Part shown: piece after piece, positions 47,610 to 60,640 of the stretch
Layout of the letters: each line of letters starts with the position of its first letter
Numbering within the stretch: position 1 is the stretch's first letter
Assembly (NCBI GenBank): GCA_020205615.1
Contig: CM035169.1
Coordinates: 16,561,258-16,625,257, forward strand
Source: Panax quinquefolius
Lineage: Eukaryota; Streptophyta; Magnoliopsida; Apiales; Araliaceae
Length of the DNA: 64,000 bases
Reading direction: 5' to 3'
The notes under the pieces: generated by a model
Databases searched by the model: none
Seen by the model: only the letters and a program-made list of their open reading frames with translations
What the model was told of the DNA's origin: nothing
Translations under genes and position numbers: made by a program

Positions 47610-48812
47610 GTTTATTCAATTTTATAACATTCACCTTCACAAGACACCTATTTAATTAGGGCACCTCAATTTGACATTTGCTAGCACCAAAACTCTGGGA
47701 TGACATTTGCTAGCCTACCACGGAACAGGGCTCACCGCCCCTTGAACAACCAACCATCAGCTCATATACTTTGAAAATATTTCTGTCTAATGATTATTTA
47801 AAAAATACAATTGATTTAGTCTTTCCATTTTTTTTGAATAGAGCTCACCGCCCCGAACAATTGAACAGAGCTCACCGCCCCTTGATTTTTTTTTTTATAA
47901 ATTTATATATTTTAGTCTTTCCATTTTTTTAGATTTCTTTCTTTTTCTGCATTAATCATGTTTATTGACCTTTCTTTTAGTCTTTCCATTAGTGCAGCCT
48001 GAGTTAGTAGAAGGTAAAAGTATATATTAGTGCACCCTGAGTTAGAAAGTTTCATGTATATATTGTTTTGCAAATGAGTAAGGTTGGTAAGTTGGGTTAG
48101 TCTTAAAATCAATTGGTGTATTATATTATATGTTGGAGTTATGATTGATTGTGATAGTTGGTTCTTTATGGAGCTATGCATACATAGTGCTTGACAAAAT
48201 TACTGTGAATGGAGAATCAAAAGTTAATATATTGAGCCACTATGAAGCACTATTTTGTTTCACAAACCATGGTCTTCATTTATAATCCTTTGTTGGTTAA
48301 AGATACTCCATTCTTTTCAAAATTGTAGATATACTCCATTCTAAGAAACGTGCACCCTTTTTACTATATATATTGCCTTTTTTTTACAAAAAAAAGATGC
48401 ATATCTTTTAAGACTATTAAATGACATGGTATTCTTTATTTGTCCCTACTTTTTACTATTAATTTTATCATTACATAATTATTTTAGAGATGCATTCTAT
48501 CAAAATTAAAATAAAAAAAACTTGATTTTGGAACAAAAGGATATGTGACGAGACTTATTTTATTCTAGCAACACTTATCACATTAACATTGTGTTTGTGT
48601 TATTTACCCAAAATGTACGGTTGTTATTTTATATAATAGGCAGGTATACAATCTATATAATACCCAAAATTTAGTAGCAAGTTATAAATTGTTGAAATAA
48701 GAAGGTCAGAAAAGAAGTTGCTGCCCAATTGCAACAGCAAGTAGCAATCATTAGTATCAGCTTTGACTGTGTTGATGAGCCATTTTGGCTTTATAATTTA
48801 ATTGATTGTTAC
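47610..48812. other. Spacer with a gagctcaccgcccc repeat and a Stowaway-like remnant
   Basis: The motif gctcaccgcccc occurs three times (47729, 47842, 47869). 48303-48535 starts with tactccattcttttcaaaa and ends with ttttggaacaaaagga, which fits a decayed Stowaway-type MITE. No gene is seen. Confidence 0.4.
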
Positions 48813-51600
48813 TGTGACGCCCCCAAAATAGGTATACATCACCCATTCTGAGTTGTCAATACATGGTACAGAAACAACTACAACTTTATTATTACAACAA
48901 AGAAAGCTGTGAGTTTAAATACAAATATTATCTTCAGACAATATCTATACTCAAATAAATCCTCATCACATTTATTGATACATTATTTTACAAAATGGTG
49001 AGGACTACTAAACAACCCTTTCTAAAACCTTCATTCCATACCCGACTCATACTCGCTTATATTCTCGCCTCCACGAGAAAAATGGAACAAAAAGGAAAAG
49101 GGTGAGCTCAACTAGCTCAAGAAGAATATTATGACTAAGATAATATACAACAAATTATCGTTAGTCTTCAATGAGGAAAAATATAATAGAATCTGATAGA
49201 CAACAAATTTTAAATCAATATTAGCAATGAAATAATAATTCATTAGAAGAGTTAAGTAGAGAATGCAAACTACTATCTTCTATGTATGAATTTAAAAGTT
49301 CATCGTCTATCTTTTATCCCCTGTAACATCAATCAATATACATCGGAATCAAATATTCATCTTTTGCACTACGGCCAAAGATATTCATCGACCGGGTCAT
49401 GTTCATTTAAACACATTCATCTTTGCACTACGGGCCAAAGATATTCTTGAGAAATCATTCATCTTTGCACTACTGGGCCAAAGATATTCATAAGAAATCA
49501 TTCATCTTTGCACTACTGTGCCAAAGATATTCCATAATATCATCATTTAAGACCGAGGATGATGAAAATATTTTTTTTAAAGAAACGAATCCGGTGAAAC
49601 AAAATGACAAGGATTAAGGATTAAGGATTCGTACTTGGTTTTATCCACGCCCAAAAATATCTCAAAAATAATCATAGTGGTGTAAAATTCAAGAATGATC
49701 AAAACATGGATACAATCGAGTTAGTATCCGAATAGATGTTTTAGACGAAAAGAAGAAATTTTATTTTTATTGAATAGTACACAGTATCACGTGAATAGTG
49801 TCAGATATCGTGAATAGTACAGATATCGTGAATAGTAACTCAGACACCAAAAGATAGAAATTCCACAAAAACATCTTCACGCTTACATGAATAGTACTCG
49901 TGAATAGTAACGTGAATAATAACTTCGTGAATAGTAACTTTCGTGAATAGTAACTCATGAATAGTAACCCATGAATAAGTAACCCCGACATGAAAAAGTT
50001 CCAAATTTGATAAAACTTGGATCAACATTTCAATTATAATGATATTGAAGAAATAATATCATTACTGAAAAAATAATATCCCTTACCTCGAAAAGATCAA
50101 GATTACAAATTTAGAATCTAGGGTATATAGGCTATGACTTGGACTCGACCGTAGTATAGCAATACTCAAAGTATACTCAAAATACTCACAAGAATACGCT
50201 CGATAATATAGAGAGAAAACTTGATTTACGGTGTGATTTTCAATTCTAACCTAAGACACCTATTTATAGGAAAATGTTTAGAACACCAAAGCGAGAAAAT
50301 TTAATAAAATATATTATTATTAATAAATTTCCTACGCCTCTTTGGAAATCAGATCCCAACATTTCCCACATGCCAACCTTCTAGAAAGAAATGATAAAAA
50401 TGTTTTTCATAAAATAAATAATTAAAACTTACAAAAATCAATTATTTGAACTTGAACTTCAATAATTCATAATAAATAGCCCTTTCATCAGAAAATTTGA
50501 ATCTCATGAGTTTTTATAGGAAATTCAATTCTCTACAACTTTGCAGAAGAAAGTTTTTCAAATTCCAAACAAAAATTGACCGAAATCCACAAACCAGGCG
50601 ATTTTACGGTATAATCAAATTTCATTCAATAAATGGGGTCCCACCGACATGTTTAACATGTTTTAAACATTTATTGCAACAAAATACTCTTCCTCCTCGA
50701 TACTCATATATCCCACATTCGTTGTAAAAATATCACCGTTAATATATTATTAAAATAATATATTTAAATGAATTATTTTATCGGAAAAAGATAAAATATT
50801 AATTTTCAACAATTGTCATTTTAAAATTTTCTCCATCTATATCCACATAAAATCAATATTTTCCTCATCATATAAATCAATAATTAATTATTCACAAATA
50901 ATATTACGAGAATCACAATATTGACAACGAGGCGGTTCAGGGAAGAGGGCTTTCAATAAGAATTTCTTCTACTTCTTGGCGGCAATTAGGTGACCAAATC
51001 TCTCCTTAGACGAACTTTCTAGACATTGCCAATAATGTTATCTAATAATATTATTGAGATAATATGAATTATTGCTTCGATAATGAAAAATTGTGTAATG
51101 ACAATTATTCAAACAACAAAGAATATAAAATATCAACGCATCAATTATTAACTCAATAAAATTTGAGCAGTAATTATGTAACCATTATTTAGTATTGCCT
51201 TCTTACGTAAGAATCAATAATTGGTGCAATACCGTATCTTCTTGTTCAACAACGCGTATTAGTGTGTTTTAACCACCGGTATTCCAACAAAGATAATCTT
51301 GTAATAACTACGCCTGTTATTTAAAACAACTTATATTTGTCGTTTTCTTCATCCAATCGCTTTCAGTTATGGGGCCCACACATGCATCGCTACCGTCGCA
51401 TTTGAATATTCCCAACGATGCTGAATATTCCACGACAAACGAATATTCCCCAAACAAAAATGAATATTTTATAACCACTTGCTTATTTTAAAATATTTGC
51501 GTATTTAACCCTTAACTATCCACATTAATCAAATCAACCCTTACTATTTCAAAATAATAAATAAAGGAAATTCCTTTTATTTAAAATTTGGGGTCTTACA
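48813..51600 (-). repeat. LTR of a Ty3/gypsy (Tekay/Del-like) element, minus-facing
   Basis: It runs from TGTGACGCCCCC to GGGGTCTTACA (2,788 bp). Directly after it, on the minus strand, comes the purine run AAGGAGGGAGGT (51601-51612) and then integrase sequence, so this is a 3' LTR read on the minus strand. It has the TATA box (50260-50269), the TGAATAGT array (49762-49980) and four hairpin units (49351-49530), as in the giant element. It is shorter mainly in these arrays. Confidence 0.85.
49351..49530 (-). repeat. Hairpin array of the gypsy LTR (4 units)
   Basis: Units such as catctttgcactacgggccaaagat at 49351, 49418, 49459 and 49503. Stem ATCTTTG/CAAAGAT is kept while loops vary. The linker differs from the giant element (aagaaatcatt instead of catcaataatt). 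Confidence 0.8.
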
Positions 51601-53179
51601 ACCTCCCTCCTTATGAAATTTCGTCCTCGAAATTCGACGGCGTCACGTACACAGTGTTTGAAAAGGTGAGGATACCTCGCTTTCATTTTAGTTTCAATTC
51701 CTGGTCATTTCTCTATATAGCATGATTCCTCCACAAAACTTTAACTTGTGGTATGACCTTTCTTGGCGTAGGGACATGCTCCTTCCTATCCAAGATCTTG
51801 ACGGTACCTCCTCATACGTTAAGTCTTGACTATCTCGTCCGGTTTCTAACTCAATAACGTGGTTCGGGTCTTTCACATATTTACTGAAATACATGATATG
51901 TGAAACACATTATGAACACGAGACATACTCGGAGGTAACGCAAGTCTATAAAGGCTACATTTCCTACTCGGTCAAGAATTTGAAATGGACCGATAAATCG
52001 TGGATTGAGCTTTCCTCTCTTCCCAAATCTTGTAACTCCCTTCCATGGAGCAACTTCGCAACAATACATGATCCCTACATTAAATTCCACGTCCTTTCGA
52101 TGAAGATCCGTGATAACTCTTTTTGTCGATCTTGTGCGTTTTGTATATCGTTGTCGAATCATTTGGATCTTTTCGGTGATCATATCGCACGTCTTAACTT
52201 TCGGGTCCCAACAATGTTGCTTCACCCACCTCATCCCAACATATCGAGAATGACATTTCGTCCATATAATGCTTGAATGGAGCCACACCTATACTTGCAC
52301 GATAACATTTGTTGTAGGAGAATTCCACCAATGGTAAATACTTATCCCAACTACCCTTGAAGTCAGGACACGAGTCTTAATAGATCTTCAAAAGTTTGAA
52401 TAGTCCTCTCTCGATTGTCCGTGGTTTGGGGATGGTATGCGAACTAAATCGCAAATCGGTGCCCATAGCTTTTGCAAGCTAACCCAAAATCTTGAAGTGA
52501 ATCTTGGGTCACGATCCAAAACTATGGATACAGCATGCCATGCAACCTCACAATCTCATTCACGTACATACTAGCAAGACGTTCGAGGAATAAGTCTCCG
52601 TATCGGCAAGAAATAAGCGGACTTGGTTAATCTATCAACAATAACCCAAATATCATTGATGCCTTGAGAAATAGTAGGAAGACCCATGCTTGAAATCCAT
52701 AGTAATGTGTTCCCACTCCATTCCAGGAATCTCAAGTGGTTCAGCGGACCCCTTAGGTACAAGATGCTCGCCTTTACATCACCGGGCAAGTTAAACACAT
52801 CGAGATAAACTTTGCAATCTCTCTCTTCATATTGTTCCACCAAAATGTATGTCGAAGATCACGATACATTTTAGTACTTCCGAGATGGATTGCAAATGGC
52901 GATTGTGTGCCTCCATCGTAATCTTGTACTTCAAATCGTGAGTCGTTAGGAACACAAAGTCTAAAGTGGACTCAAGTATTCCTTCTTCATCAATTCGCCA
53001 CGGAATAGCTCCTTCTTGTACTTTCTTCTTCATACGCATCGATTTCCGGGTTCGGTGGCTTGAAGCAACCTTAACTTTTCTATTAAAGTTGGTTTACATC
53101 GTATACTTGACATCATCGCTTTTCGTTTAGCATATGATCTTCTACTTTCGTCGTCGGCTACCACGTTTGCTTCACTTTG
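51601..53179 (-). pseudogene. Minus-facing 3' part of a gypsy pol gene (integrase and chromodomain-like tail)
   Basis: In minus order: RNase H end (ANVVAD, SRRSY, 53179-53100), linker with TLIEKLRLLQAT, the EAHNRH region (HHCC zinc-finger area), the integrase core with IWVIVDRLTKSAYFLP (52690-52600), then GKLNPRFIGPFQILDRVG, a GPY/F-type module (about 52000), and YVKDPNHVIELE with DLTYEEVP (51890-51770), as before the chromodomain of Tekay/Del chromoviruses. It is interrupted by several frameshifts and stops, so no working enzyme. It begins abruptly inside RNase H, where a plus-facing LTR piece takes over. Confidence 0.8.
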
Positions 53180-53960
53180 GATTCGTTTCTTTAAAAAAAA
53201 TATTTTCATCATCCTCGGTCTTAAATGATGATATTATGGAATATCTTTGGCTTTTGTAGTGCAAAGATGAATGATTTCTTAAGAATATCTTTGGCACATG
53301 TAGTGCAAAGATGAATGATTTGAAGAATATCTTTGGCCGTAGTGCAAAGATGAGCAGTGTTTAAATGAACATGACGGTGATGAATATCTTTGGCTTTGTA
53401 GTGCAAAGATGAATATTTAATTCGGATGTATATTGATTGATGTTTGAGGGGATAAAAGATGAGCGATGAACTTTTAAATTCATACATAGAAGATAGTAGT
53501 TTGCATTCTCTACTTAACTCTTCTAATGAATTATTATTTCATTGCGAATATTGATTTAAAATTTGTTGTCTATTGTATTCTATTAGATTTTTTCCTGTTG
53601 AAGACTAACGATAATTTGTTGTATATTATCTTAGTCATAATATTCTTTCTTGAAGCTAGTTGAGCTCACCCTTTTCCTTTTTGTTCCATTTTCTCGGGGA
53701 GGCGAGAATATAGCAAAATGCGAGTGGGGTATGGAATGAAGGTTTTAGAAAGGATTGTTTAGTAGTCCTCACCATTTTGTAAAATAATGTATCAATAAAT
53801 GTGATGAGGATTTATTTGAGTATAGATATTATGCAGAAGATAATATTTGTATTCAAACTCACAGTTTTCTTGTTGTAATAATAAAGTTGTAGTTGTTTAC
53901 TGCACATGTATTGATGACAACTCGGAATGGGTGATGTATACCTATTTTGGGGGCATCACG
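53180..53960 (+). repeat. Plus-facing partial gypsy LTR (R/U5 end)
   Basis: It is the reverse complement of 48813-49591 and ends gggggcatcacg, an aged form of the LTR end GGGGGCGTCACA. It carries the hairpin units in the other orientation (53240-53420). U3 and the TATA box are missing, so this 5' LTR has no promoter of its own kind. Confidence 0.8.
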
Positions 53961-53962
53961 GT

Positions 53963-53973
53963 TAGTATCGAGC
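53963..53973 (+). other. Primer-binding site of the plus-facing gypsy element
   Basis: TAGTATCGAGC lies two bases after the LTR end. Compared with TGGTATCAGAGC it has one G to A change and lacks one A, the same missing base as in the giant element. Confidence 0.75.
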
Positions 53974-54059
53974 TTAGGATATGATCTCTGGCGGAGATCG
54001 GGGAATAGAACTAGGAGGGAGGCAGAGTAAATCCTTCGCTAGTGTGTCTATCTAAGCTT

Positions 54060-57000
54060 ATTTGTTAGTTAGTGAGTATATAGGGATATTATGTGATATA
54101 TTGATTTCCTTAATTAACCTTGTTTTATGGAATGATGTTGAGAATGTCATTGAGAATATTAACAATGGAAATGAGACCGTGGAGATGCACCATACTCACC
54201 AACGAGGAGAACGTAGCAGCAGTGGCAATGTTCCTCTCATGAACAACACCATTAAAAGAGATGATGAGCGAGGGGATGTTTAGAAGTTTTTTATAGTTCA
54301 TGCAAAAAATCGACGAGGAAACTCGTGTTCAAAATCTGAGGAGAAATGATAGCAATTCACGGGTTATCACAACAAGCGATTCGAAAGTTTGGGACCACGA
54401 ATTTTGGGAAAGCCGGATCCGATCATGCGGCGGAAACATGGGTCAAACAAATTACCAAGATATTCGATGTCTTGGGATGCGGAGAACGAAGGTTCCATTC
54501 GCCACCTTTATGTTCCGTGGCGAGTTGATTCTTGGTGAGAAGTCGTGAAAGCGTACCCATCGGCCGCTTTTCGGCATGTCTTGGGAGGCGTTTGAAGCTA
54601 TTTAATGACAAATACTTTCCGAAAGTGTTTCGTCTATATATGAAGGAAGTGGAGTTCATCAGATTAGAACAAAACAACATGGCGGTGTCTCGATGCGAGG
54701 CAAAGTTTGCGAGTTATCCGAGTTTGCACCTCATTTGGTGGAGAATGAGGAGCGTATGAGCGGATGTTTCTTAGAGGTTTGAAACGAGCATACGTCGATT
54801 ATCTCATTTCTCGTAAATTTTCTCTTTATTCGGATGTTGTAAGCAGGCTCAATTATTAGAAGCGAGATAACGAGTACGGTCGATTGAGGACCCTGACCGA
54901 GGATCGTGCGAGAGATAGCGATCAGCAGAATAATGATAACCGGCGGAGGAGAAAAGCAGACGGACAAAAATGGTTACCACTCGGTGGTAATCATGGCCAT
55001 AAAAAAAATAGAAGAAGCGAGTCGGGAGGAGATTTTAAAGAGGAGATTTAACAGCGACCATTATGAAGATGATGTCTTTGGCAAATTTGGTTCTAAGGAG
55101 GAGAAACGACCACCGGTCATATATCTTCTAAATGCGAAAAGAGGGACATATCATCCAAGCGCCTGATGATTCAAGGTATGCTATAATTGTGGAAATGAAG
55201 GACATATCGCTCGAGATTATACGATGGCGAAACCTAGTTCGGGGGACGGTGACTCAGTATCCCGAGAAAAGTCAAAATCAGCGATTAGGAAGAAGCGTTT
55301 TTGTATTTGGTCATAATGCGAGGAACAAAAAACGGTGATCACGGGTAAGCTATTTATAAATTCTTGCGAAGTTTATACCTTACTTGATCCGATGCTACCC
55401 ATTCATTTTCTCTCTCCGCATGTGCTCAACGTTTAAACTTGACTCAGGAGAAATTAGACTTTGACTATCTGTGGAAACTCCGTTAGGAGAAACTTTCATC
55501 ACATCCAATCATTTATAAATCTTGTTTGATTCAAGTTGGCACCATTACCTTACTGTTGACCTTATCTCTTTAAAGATACTTGCTTTTGATGTGATTTTAG
55601 GGATTGATTGGTTAACTACTCATCATGCCAAAATTGATTGTTTTCGTAAGGTTGTTAGTTTTCATATTCCTAACCAACCGTTGTTATGCAATTCAAGCAA
55701 CTAAACCATTAAAATCGATCCTTTGTCATATCTAATCATAAAGCTATTCGTTTATTAAAAAGCGGATGTCAAGCTTTCTTAGCCCATGTTATGGATTTGA
55801 ATAAAGACACGCCAAATTTGAATAATATTCTGTTGTTATTGACTTTCGACGTATTTCAGAAGAACTTCCGGTCTACCCCGAGCGTGAAGTTGAATTCTTT
55901 ATTGATCTTGAACACGGACAAAGCCCATTTCTAAAACCCATATCGAATGGCTCTATTGAACCCGGGAGTTAAAGGTCAACTACTGAGGAATTGTTGGACA
56001 TCGGTTTCATCTCGTCTAAGTCGTCTCCTTGGGGTGCTCTGTTTTATTTGTAAAAGAAGAAAGGCGGGGAGTATGCGACTTTAGTATTGACTATCTCGGA
56101 ATTGAACCATGTCACCATCAAGAATAGGTATCCTCTACCTCGTATTGATGACTTGTTTGACCCGATTCTGAGGGCACAATTCTTTTCAAAAATCGATCTT
56201 AGATTACGGATATCATCGGTGAAGATTAGAAGGCGAGGATATTCCAAAGCGCCTTGAACTCGGTATGGGCATTATGAATTCTTAGTCGTATCTTTCGGAC
56301 TAACTAATGCTCTCGCGGCTTTCATGGATATGATGAACCGAGTATTCAAGGAATATTTGGATCAATTCATTGTTGTCTTTATTGATGACATCCTCATATA
56401 TTCCAAAATAGTGAAGATCATGAGCACCATTTGAAATTTGGTACTCAAAGGCCGTGAAAACCAACTATATGCCAAATTGAAGAAATCGAGTTACGGCTCG
56501 AGGAAGTAGCATTCCTTGGGCACGTGGTGTTGAAACATGGAGTATATCATTGATCCGTGAAGATTGAAGCAATACAAAGTTAGAACAACCAAGTCGGTGG
56601 TGAAGACGTAGCTTTTGGGCTTAATTTGGTTATTATCGGAGATTCGTGGAAGGTTTTCTCGAATCGCTACTCCATTAACTTCGGCTAACTTCGGAAGGAT
56701 ACAAAATTCGTTTGGAGCGAAGAATGCGAGAAAAGTTTCCAAGAGCTTAAGAGGAGACTTATTTTAGACTGTTTCTAACAATACCATCTGGTTCGGATGG
56801 ATTTGTTATCTCTGCGCCGATGCTTTAGGCAAAGGGTTAGGATGTGTTCTCATGCAGCGTGGGAAAGTCATAGCTTTATGCCTGCATGACAACTTAAAGA
56901 GTATGAGAGGAATTATCCTACTCAGGATCTAGAGTTAGCGGTGATCGTTTTCAGCGCTAAAGATATGGAGGCACTATCTATATGGGGAGAAAGTGGAGAT

Positions 57001-57836
57001 ATATTCGGACCATAAAAGCCTTAAATATTTCTTCACTCAAAAAGAACTCAACATGCGGCAATGACGTTGGCTCGAACTATTGAAAGACTCGACCACACTA
57101 TTCAATACCATCCCGGTAAAGCGAACGTGGTAGGCGGACGCGTTGAGTAGAAGATCATATCTTGAGGAGCGAGTGCGATGATGTCAAGTATACGCGTAGA
57201 GCCAACTTTAATAGAAAAGTTAAGGTTGCTTTCGAGCCGAAGGCCGGAGCTTATCGTATGAAGAAGAAAGTCTGAAGGAGCTATTTAGGGCGAGAATTGA
57301 TGAAGAAGGAATACTTGAGTTCACTCTAGACTTTGTGTTCTAACGACTACGATTTGAAGTACAAGATTATGATGGAGGCACACAATCGCCATTTTGCAAT
57401 CCATCACGGAAGTACTAAAATGTATCGTGATCTTGACATACATTTTGGTGGAACAATATGAAGAGAGATTGCAAAGTTTATCTCGATGTGTTTAACTTGT
57501 CAGCGTGTAAAGGCGGAGCATCTAGTACCTAAGGGTTAAATTGCAACCACTTGAGATTAGGAATGGAAGGAACACATTACCATGGATTTAGTTTACGGGT
57601 CTTTCTACGGTTTCTCAAGGCATCAATGCTATTTGGGTTATTGTTGATAGATTAACCAAGTCTCGCTCATTTCTTGCGTCGACACGGAGACTTATTCCTT
57701 GAGCGTCTTGCTAGTATATACGTGAATGAGATTGTGAGGTTGCATGGCATGCTGTATCCATAGTTTGGATCGTGACCCAAGATTCACTTCAAGATTTTGG
57801 GTTAGCTTGCAAAAAGCTATAGACGCAGTTTGCGAT
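54060..57836 (+). pseudogene. Decayed gypsy gag-pol (Tekay/Del-like)
   Basis: Order on the plus strand: gag core with FGKAGSDHAAETWVKQ and KYFPKVFRLYMKEVEF (54380-54660), zinc knuckle CYNCGNEGHIARDYT (55179-55223) whose last Cys is now Tyr, protease remnant (about 55340-55700, with ILGIDWL kept and the active-site DSG/DTG lost by a deletion), reverse transcriptase (55860-56450, with [12 protein letters not shown] at 56370), RNase H (56800-57100), YHPGKANVV (57113), and the start of integrase (57380-57836). Frameshifts and stops occur every few dozen codons. It ends suddenly at gcgattta, where an internal LTR sequence begins. The order PR-RT-RH-IN makes it Ty3/gypsy. Confidence 0.85.
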
Positions 57837-58835
57837 TTATATGATGAGGAAAATATTGATTTTATGTGGATATAGATGGAGAAAATTTTAAAATGACAAT
57901 TGTTGAAAATTAATATTTTATCTTTTACGATAAAATAATTCATTTAAATATATTATTTTAATAATATATTAACGGTGATATTTTAACAACGAATGTGGGA
58001 TATATGAAAGTATACGAGGAGGAAGAGTATTTTTGTTGCAATAAATGTTTAAAACATGTTAAACATGTCGGTGGACCCCATTTATTGATGAAATTTAATT
58101 ATAGCACTGTAAAATCGTCTGTTTGTGGATTTCGGTCAATTTTGTGTTGGAATTTGGAAAAACTTTCTTCTGCAAAGTTGTAGAGAATTGAATTTCCTAT
58201 AAAACTCGCGAGATTCGAATTTTCTGATGATGAAAGGGCTATTTATTATGAATTATTGAAGTTACGAAACTCAAAATAATTGATTTTTGTAAGTTTTAAT
58301 TATTCATTTTATGAAAAACGTTTTTATCATTTCTTTCTAGAAGGTTGGCATGTGGGAAATGTTGGGATCTGATTTCCAAAAAGAAGAAATTTATTAATAA
58401 TAAATTTATTAATAATAATATATTTTATTAAATTTTATTTTCCTATAAATAGAATCTTAGGTTAGAATTGAAAATCACACGTAAGCTGAAGTTTTCTCTC
58501 TATATTATCGGCGTATTCTTGTGAGTATTTTGAGTATACTTTGAGTATTGCTATACGGTGCAAGTCAAGTCATAGCCTTTATAAGTGTTTAAATTAGAAA
58601 TCTTGATCTTTTGAGGTAGGGGATGTTATTTTCTTCTCGAATGATATTATTTCTTCATATCATTATCTTTGAAATGTTGATCTGAAGTTTTATCAAATTT
58701 GAACTCTTTTATCGGGGTTCATTTATTAATTAAAATTATTAATTTATTCAAAGGCTTTTAATTATCTTCACGATTCTTATTCTATTCATTTTGGAATAAT
58801 ATGTGATTTCTATCTTTTGGTGTGGAGTTTTTAGC
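57837..58835 (+). repeat. Plus-facing internal LTR piece of the gypsy element
   Basis: Reverse complement of roughly 50885 down to 49850 of the minus-facing LTR, including the TATA box (58443-58452) and ttctatcttttggtgt (58810). The joint with integrase shares gattta with both parents, so a deletion through short homology removed the end of pol, the PPT and the LTR start. The right end is overtaken by the copia element. Confidence 0.75.
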
Positions 58836-60624
58836 GATGCTTTTAGACACTAATAATGATGATGATCATGATTCTAATGAGATCTTTATTAATAAAAGTA
58901 TTAATTTAAAACTAATTATAGTTGTTTTATAATATGTGATTGGATTTTTAAATGCTTTTGGGGATTAGTGATGATCATTCTAATGGATAGATTAGAAAGC
59001 TTAAAACTAAAATAGTTCCCAATCGTTGGATTACTTTCGGGATAGATTGGATGAGGATGATGACTGATCTCATGATCATTTGTGTGGAGACAAAAAAGCA
59101 AGTATGTAGGTGCTTATTAGAGAATAAGTTCAAGCTTTGAGCATTGGCTCATTAAGGAATACCTAATGGAGTTTTATTTGCTGTCGATAGGAATTCTGTA
59201 GTGATAGTAGAATACAAGTAATCCTTGGACTTGAGATCATCGTAGTATCTTGTGTATGATGAGTTATACTTTGACTTATTCCTTAAGACCCTTAGGGTAT
59301 ATCAAAGGGTATGCTTGGGTATAATAAGTTATACGTGGAGATAATGTATGATCGATAAAGAATCTACCACTTCAATAAAGAAGAAATGTCTATGTGATTC
59401 GATAAATGACAACCCGGTAGTCCTTGGCGGCGAGAATGAAATTAGAAAGGAGTTTCTAATTTGCATTATTTGAGTTGTGCATTTAAGAGTCGAAATATAT
59501 ATAATTAAATAAAATAAGACTTGTGGTAATTCCATATCTTATATTTAATTGGGGACATTGTATGGTGGAAGATTGAATTATGCGGTAACTATTTACTCGA
59601 AAGGTTCTTTAATGATTAATGTTGAAATCTATATTATACGGAAAGTCGTTGATCATTTAGGGAGGCTTATCCTATTGTAGAATAATATTATTTATTTAAA
59701 TAAATTAATTGTTTAATTTATTTATTTAAATAAGATTAGAATTATTCTAATTGATTTATTCACATTGTGGTTTAATATGGAGAACTAAAGGGTCACACCA
59801 TAAAAGGAAGAATAATTATTTAAGAAGTTAATGGCATAATCGTAATAATATGTTAAGTATATTTAATTTAATCTATGGTGATAGAATAAATTAAATAGCT
59901 TAATATTATTATTTAATATTTTAGAAATATTAAATATAAATTAATAAGAGAGTCTTATTAATATTATTACAATTATTATTATTTTAATTTCTAAAGAGTT
60001 TAGGAATTAATTTAATATAAGTACTCTCATTTATTCCTAATTGGATTAGGAAGGAAAATTAGTTAAAGGAGTTTAATTAATTATCCTAATAAGATTAGGG
60101 AGGCTTAATTAATTAAAAAGAATTTAATTAATTAAATAAAACCCAATTCCTTAATTGTTAAGGTGGGTTGCCTTGCATCTATAAATAAGAGAGTCTTATT
60201 ATGGGTGGGGATGGGTTGTTGATTTTTCACAACTAAACGTAATAATTCAATTGGTTGGAGAGTACGTTGCTTTTTTACATAGAGATAGGAAAACTAGGGT
60301 TTGAGCCATAACACCCATCTTCTTGAATTTTATTCTTCCTTGGTGGATCACCTCAGAGGCCAAACATTTGGGTGGCTAACGTTGATCGAAGGAAGGAACC
60401 AAACCGGTGGATTTGAGTTGAGCGAAAGGATTGGAGGTGAACTTGTACGAGGAAGTTTCGATCTTGGTATGTCTATTATTCTTTATCTTTTCGTTTAATT
60501 AATAATTATGCATAAAGGGTGATCTAGGGTTTATGGTTTGTAAATTTTTTAAACTACGATTTTTACTGCGCTTAGCACTTTTATGCTGATTTGATTGCGT
60601 TCATGAATATTACAAACCTAACGA
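58836..60624 (+). repeat. 5' LTR of a Ty1/copia element (left border not resolved)
   Basis: The sequence before the primer-binding site ends tacaaacctaacg, close to copia LTR ends in plants (...CCTAACA). The left border lies somewhere between about 58836 and 59100 but I could not find it, as the target duplication partner is outside the window. It appears to have inserted into the gypsy LTR piece. It holds a short exon-like stretch 60301-60498 without known domain. Confidence 0.45.
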
Positions 60625-60628
60625 TTAG

Positions 60629-60640
60629 TGGTATCGAGCC
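60629..60640 (+). other. Primer-binding site of the copia element
   Basis: TGGTATCGAGCC following attag. It is complementary to the initiator tRNA-Met 3' end apart from one missing A, as in both other elements. Confidence 0.75.

Noticed and set aside
51893..52276. 127-residue plus-strand frame
   Set aside because: It is the antisense shadow of the minus-facing integrase end.
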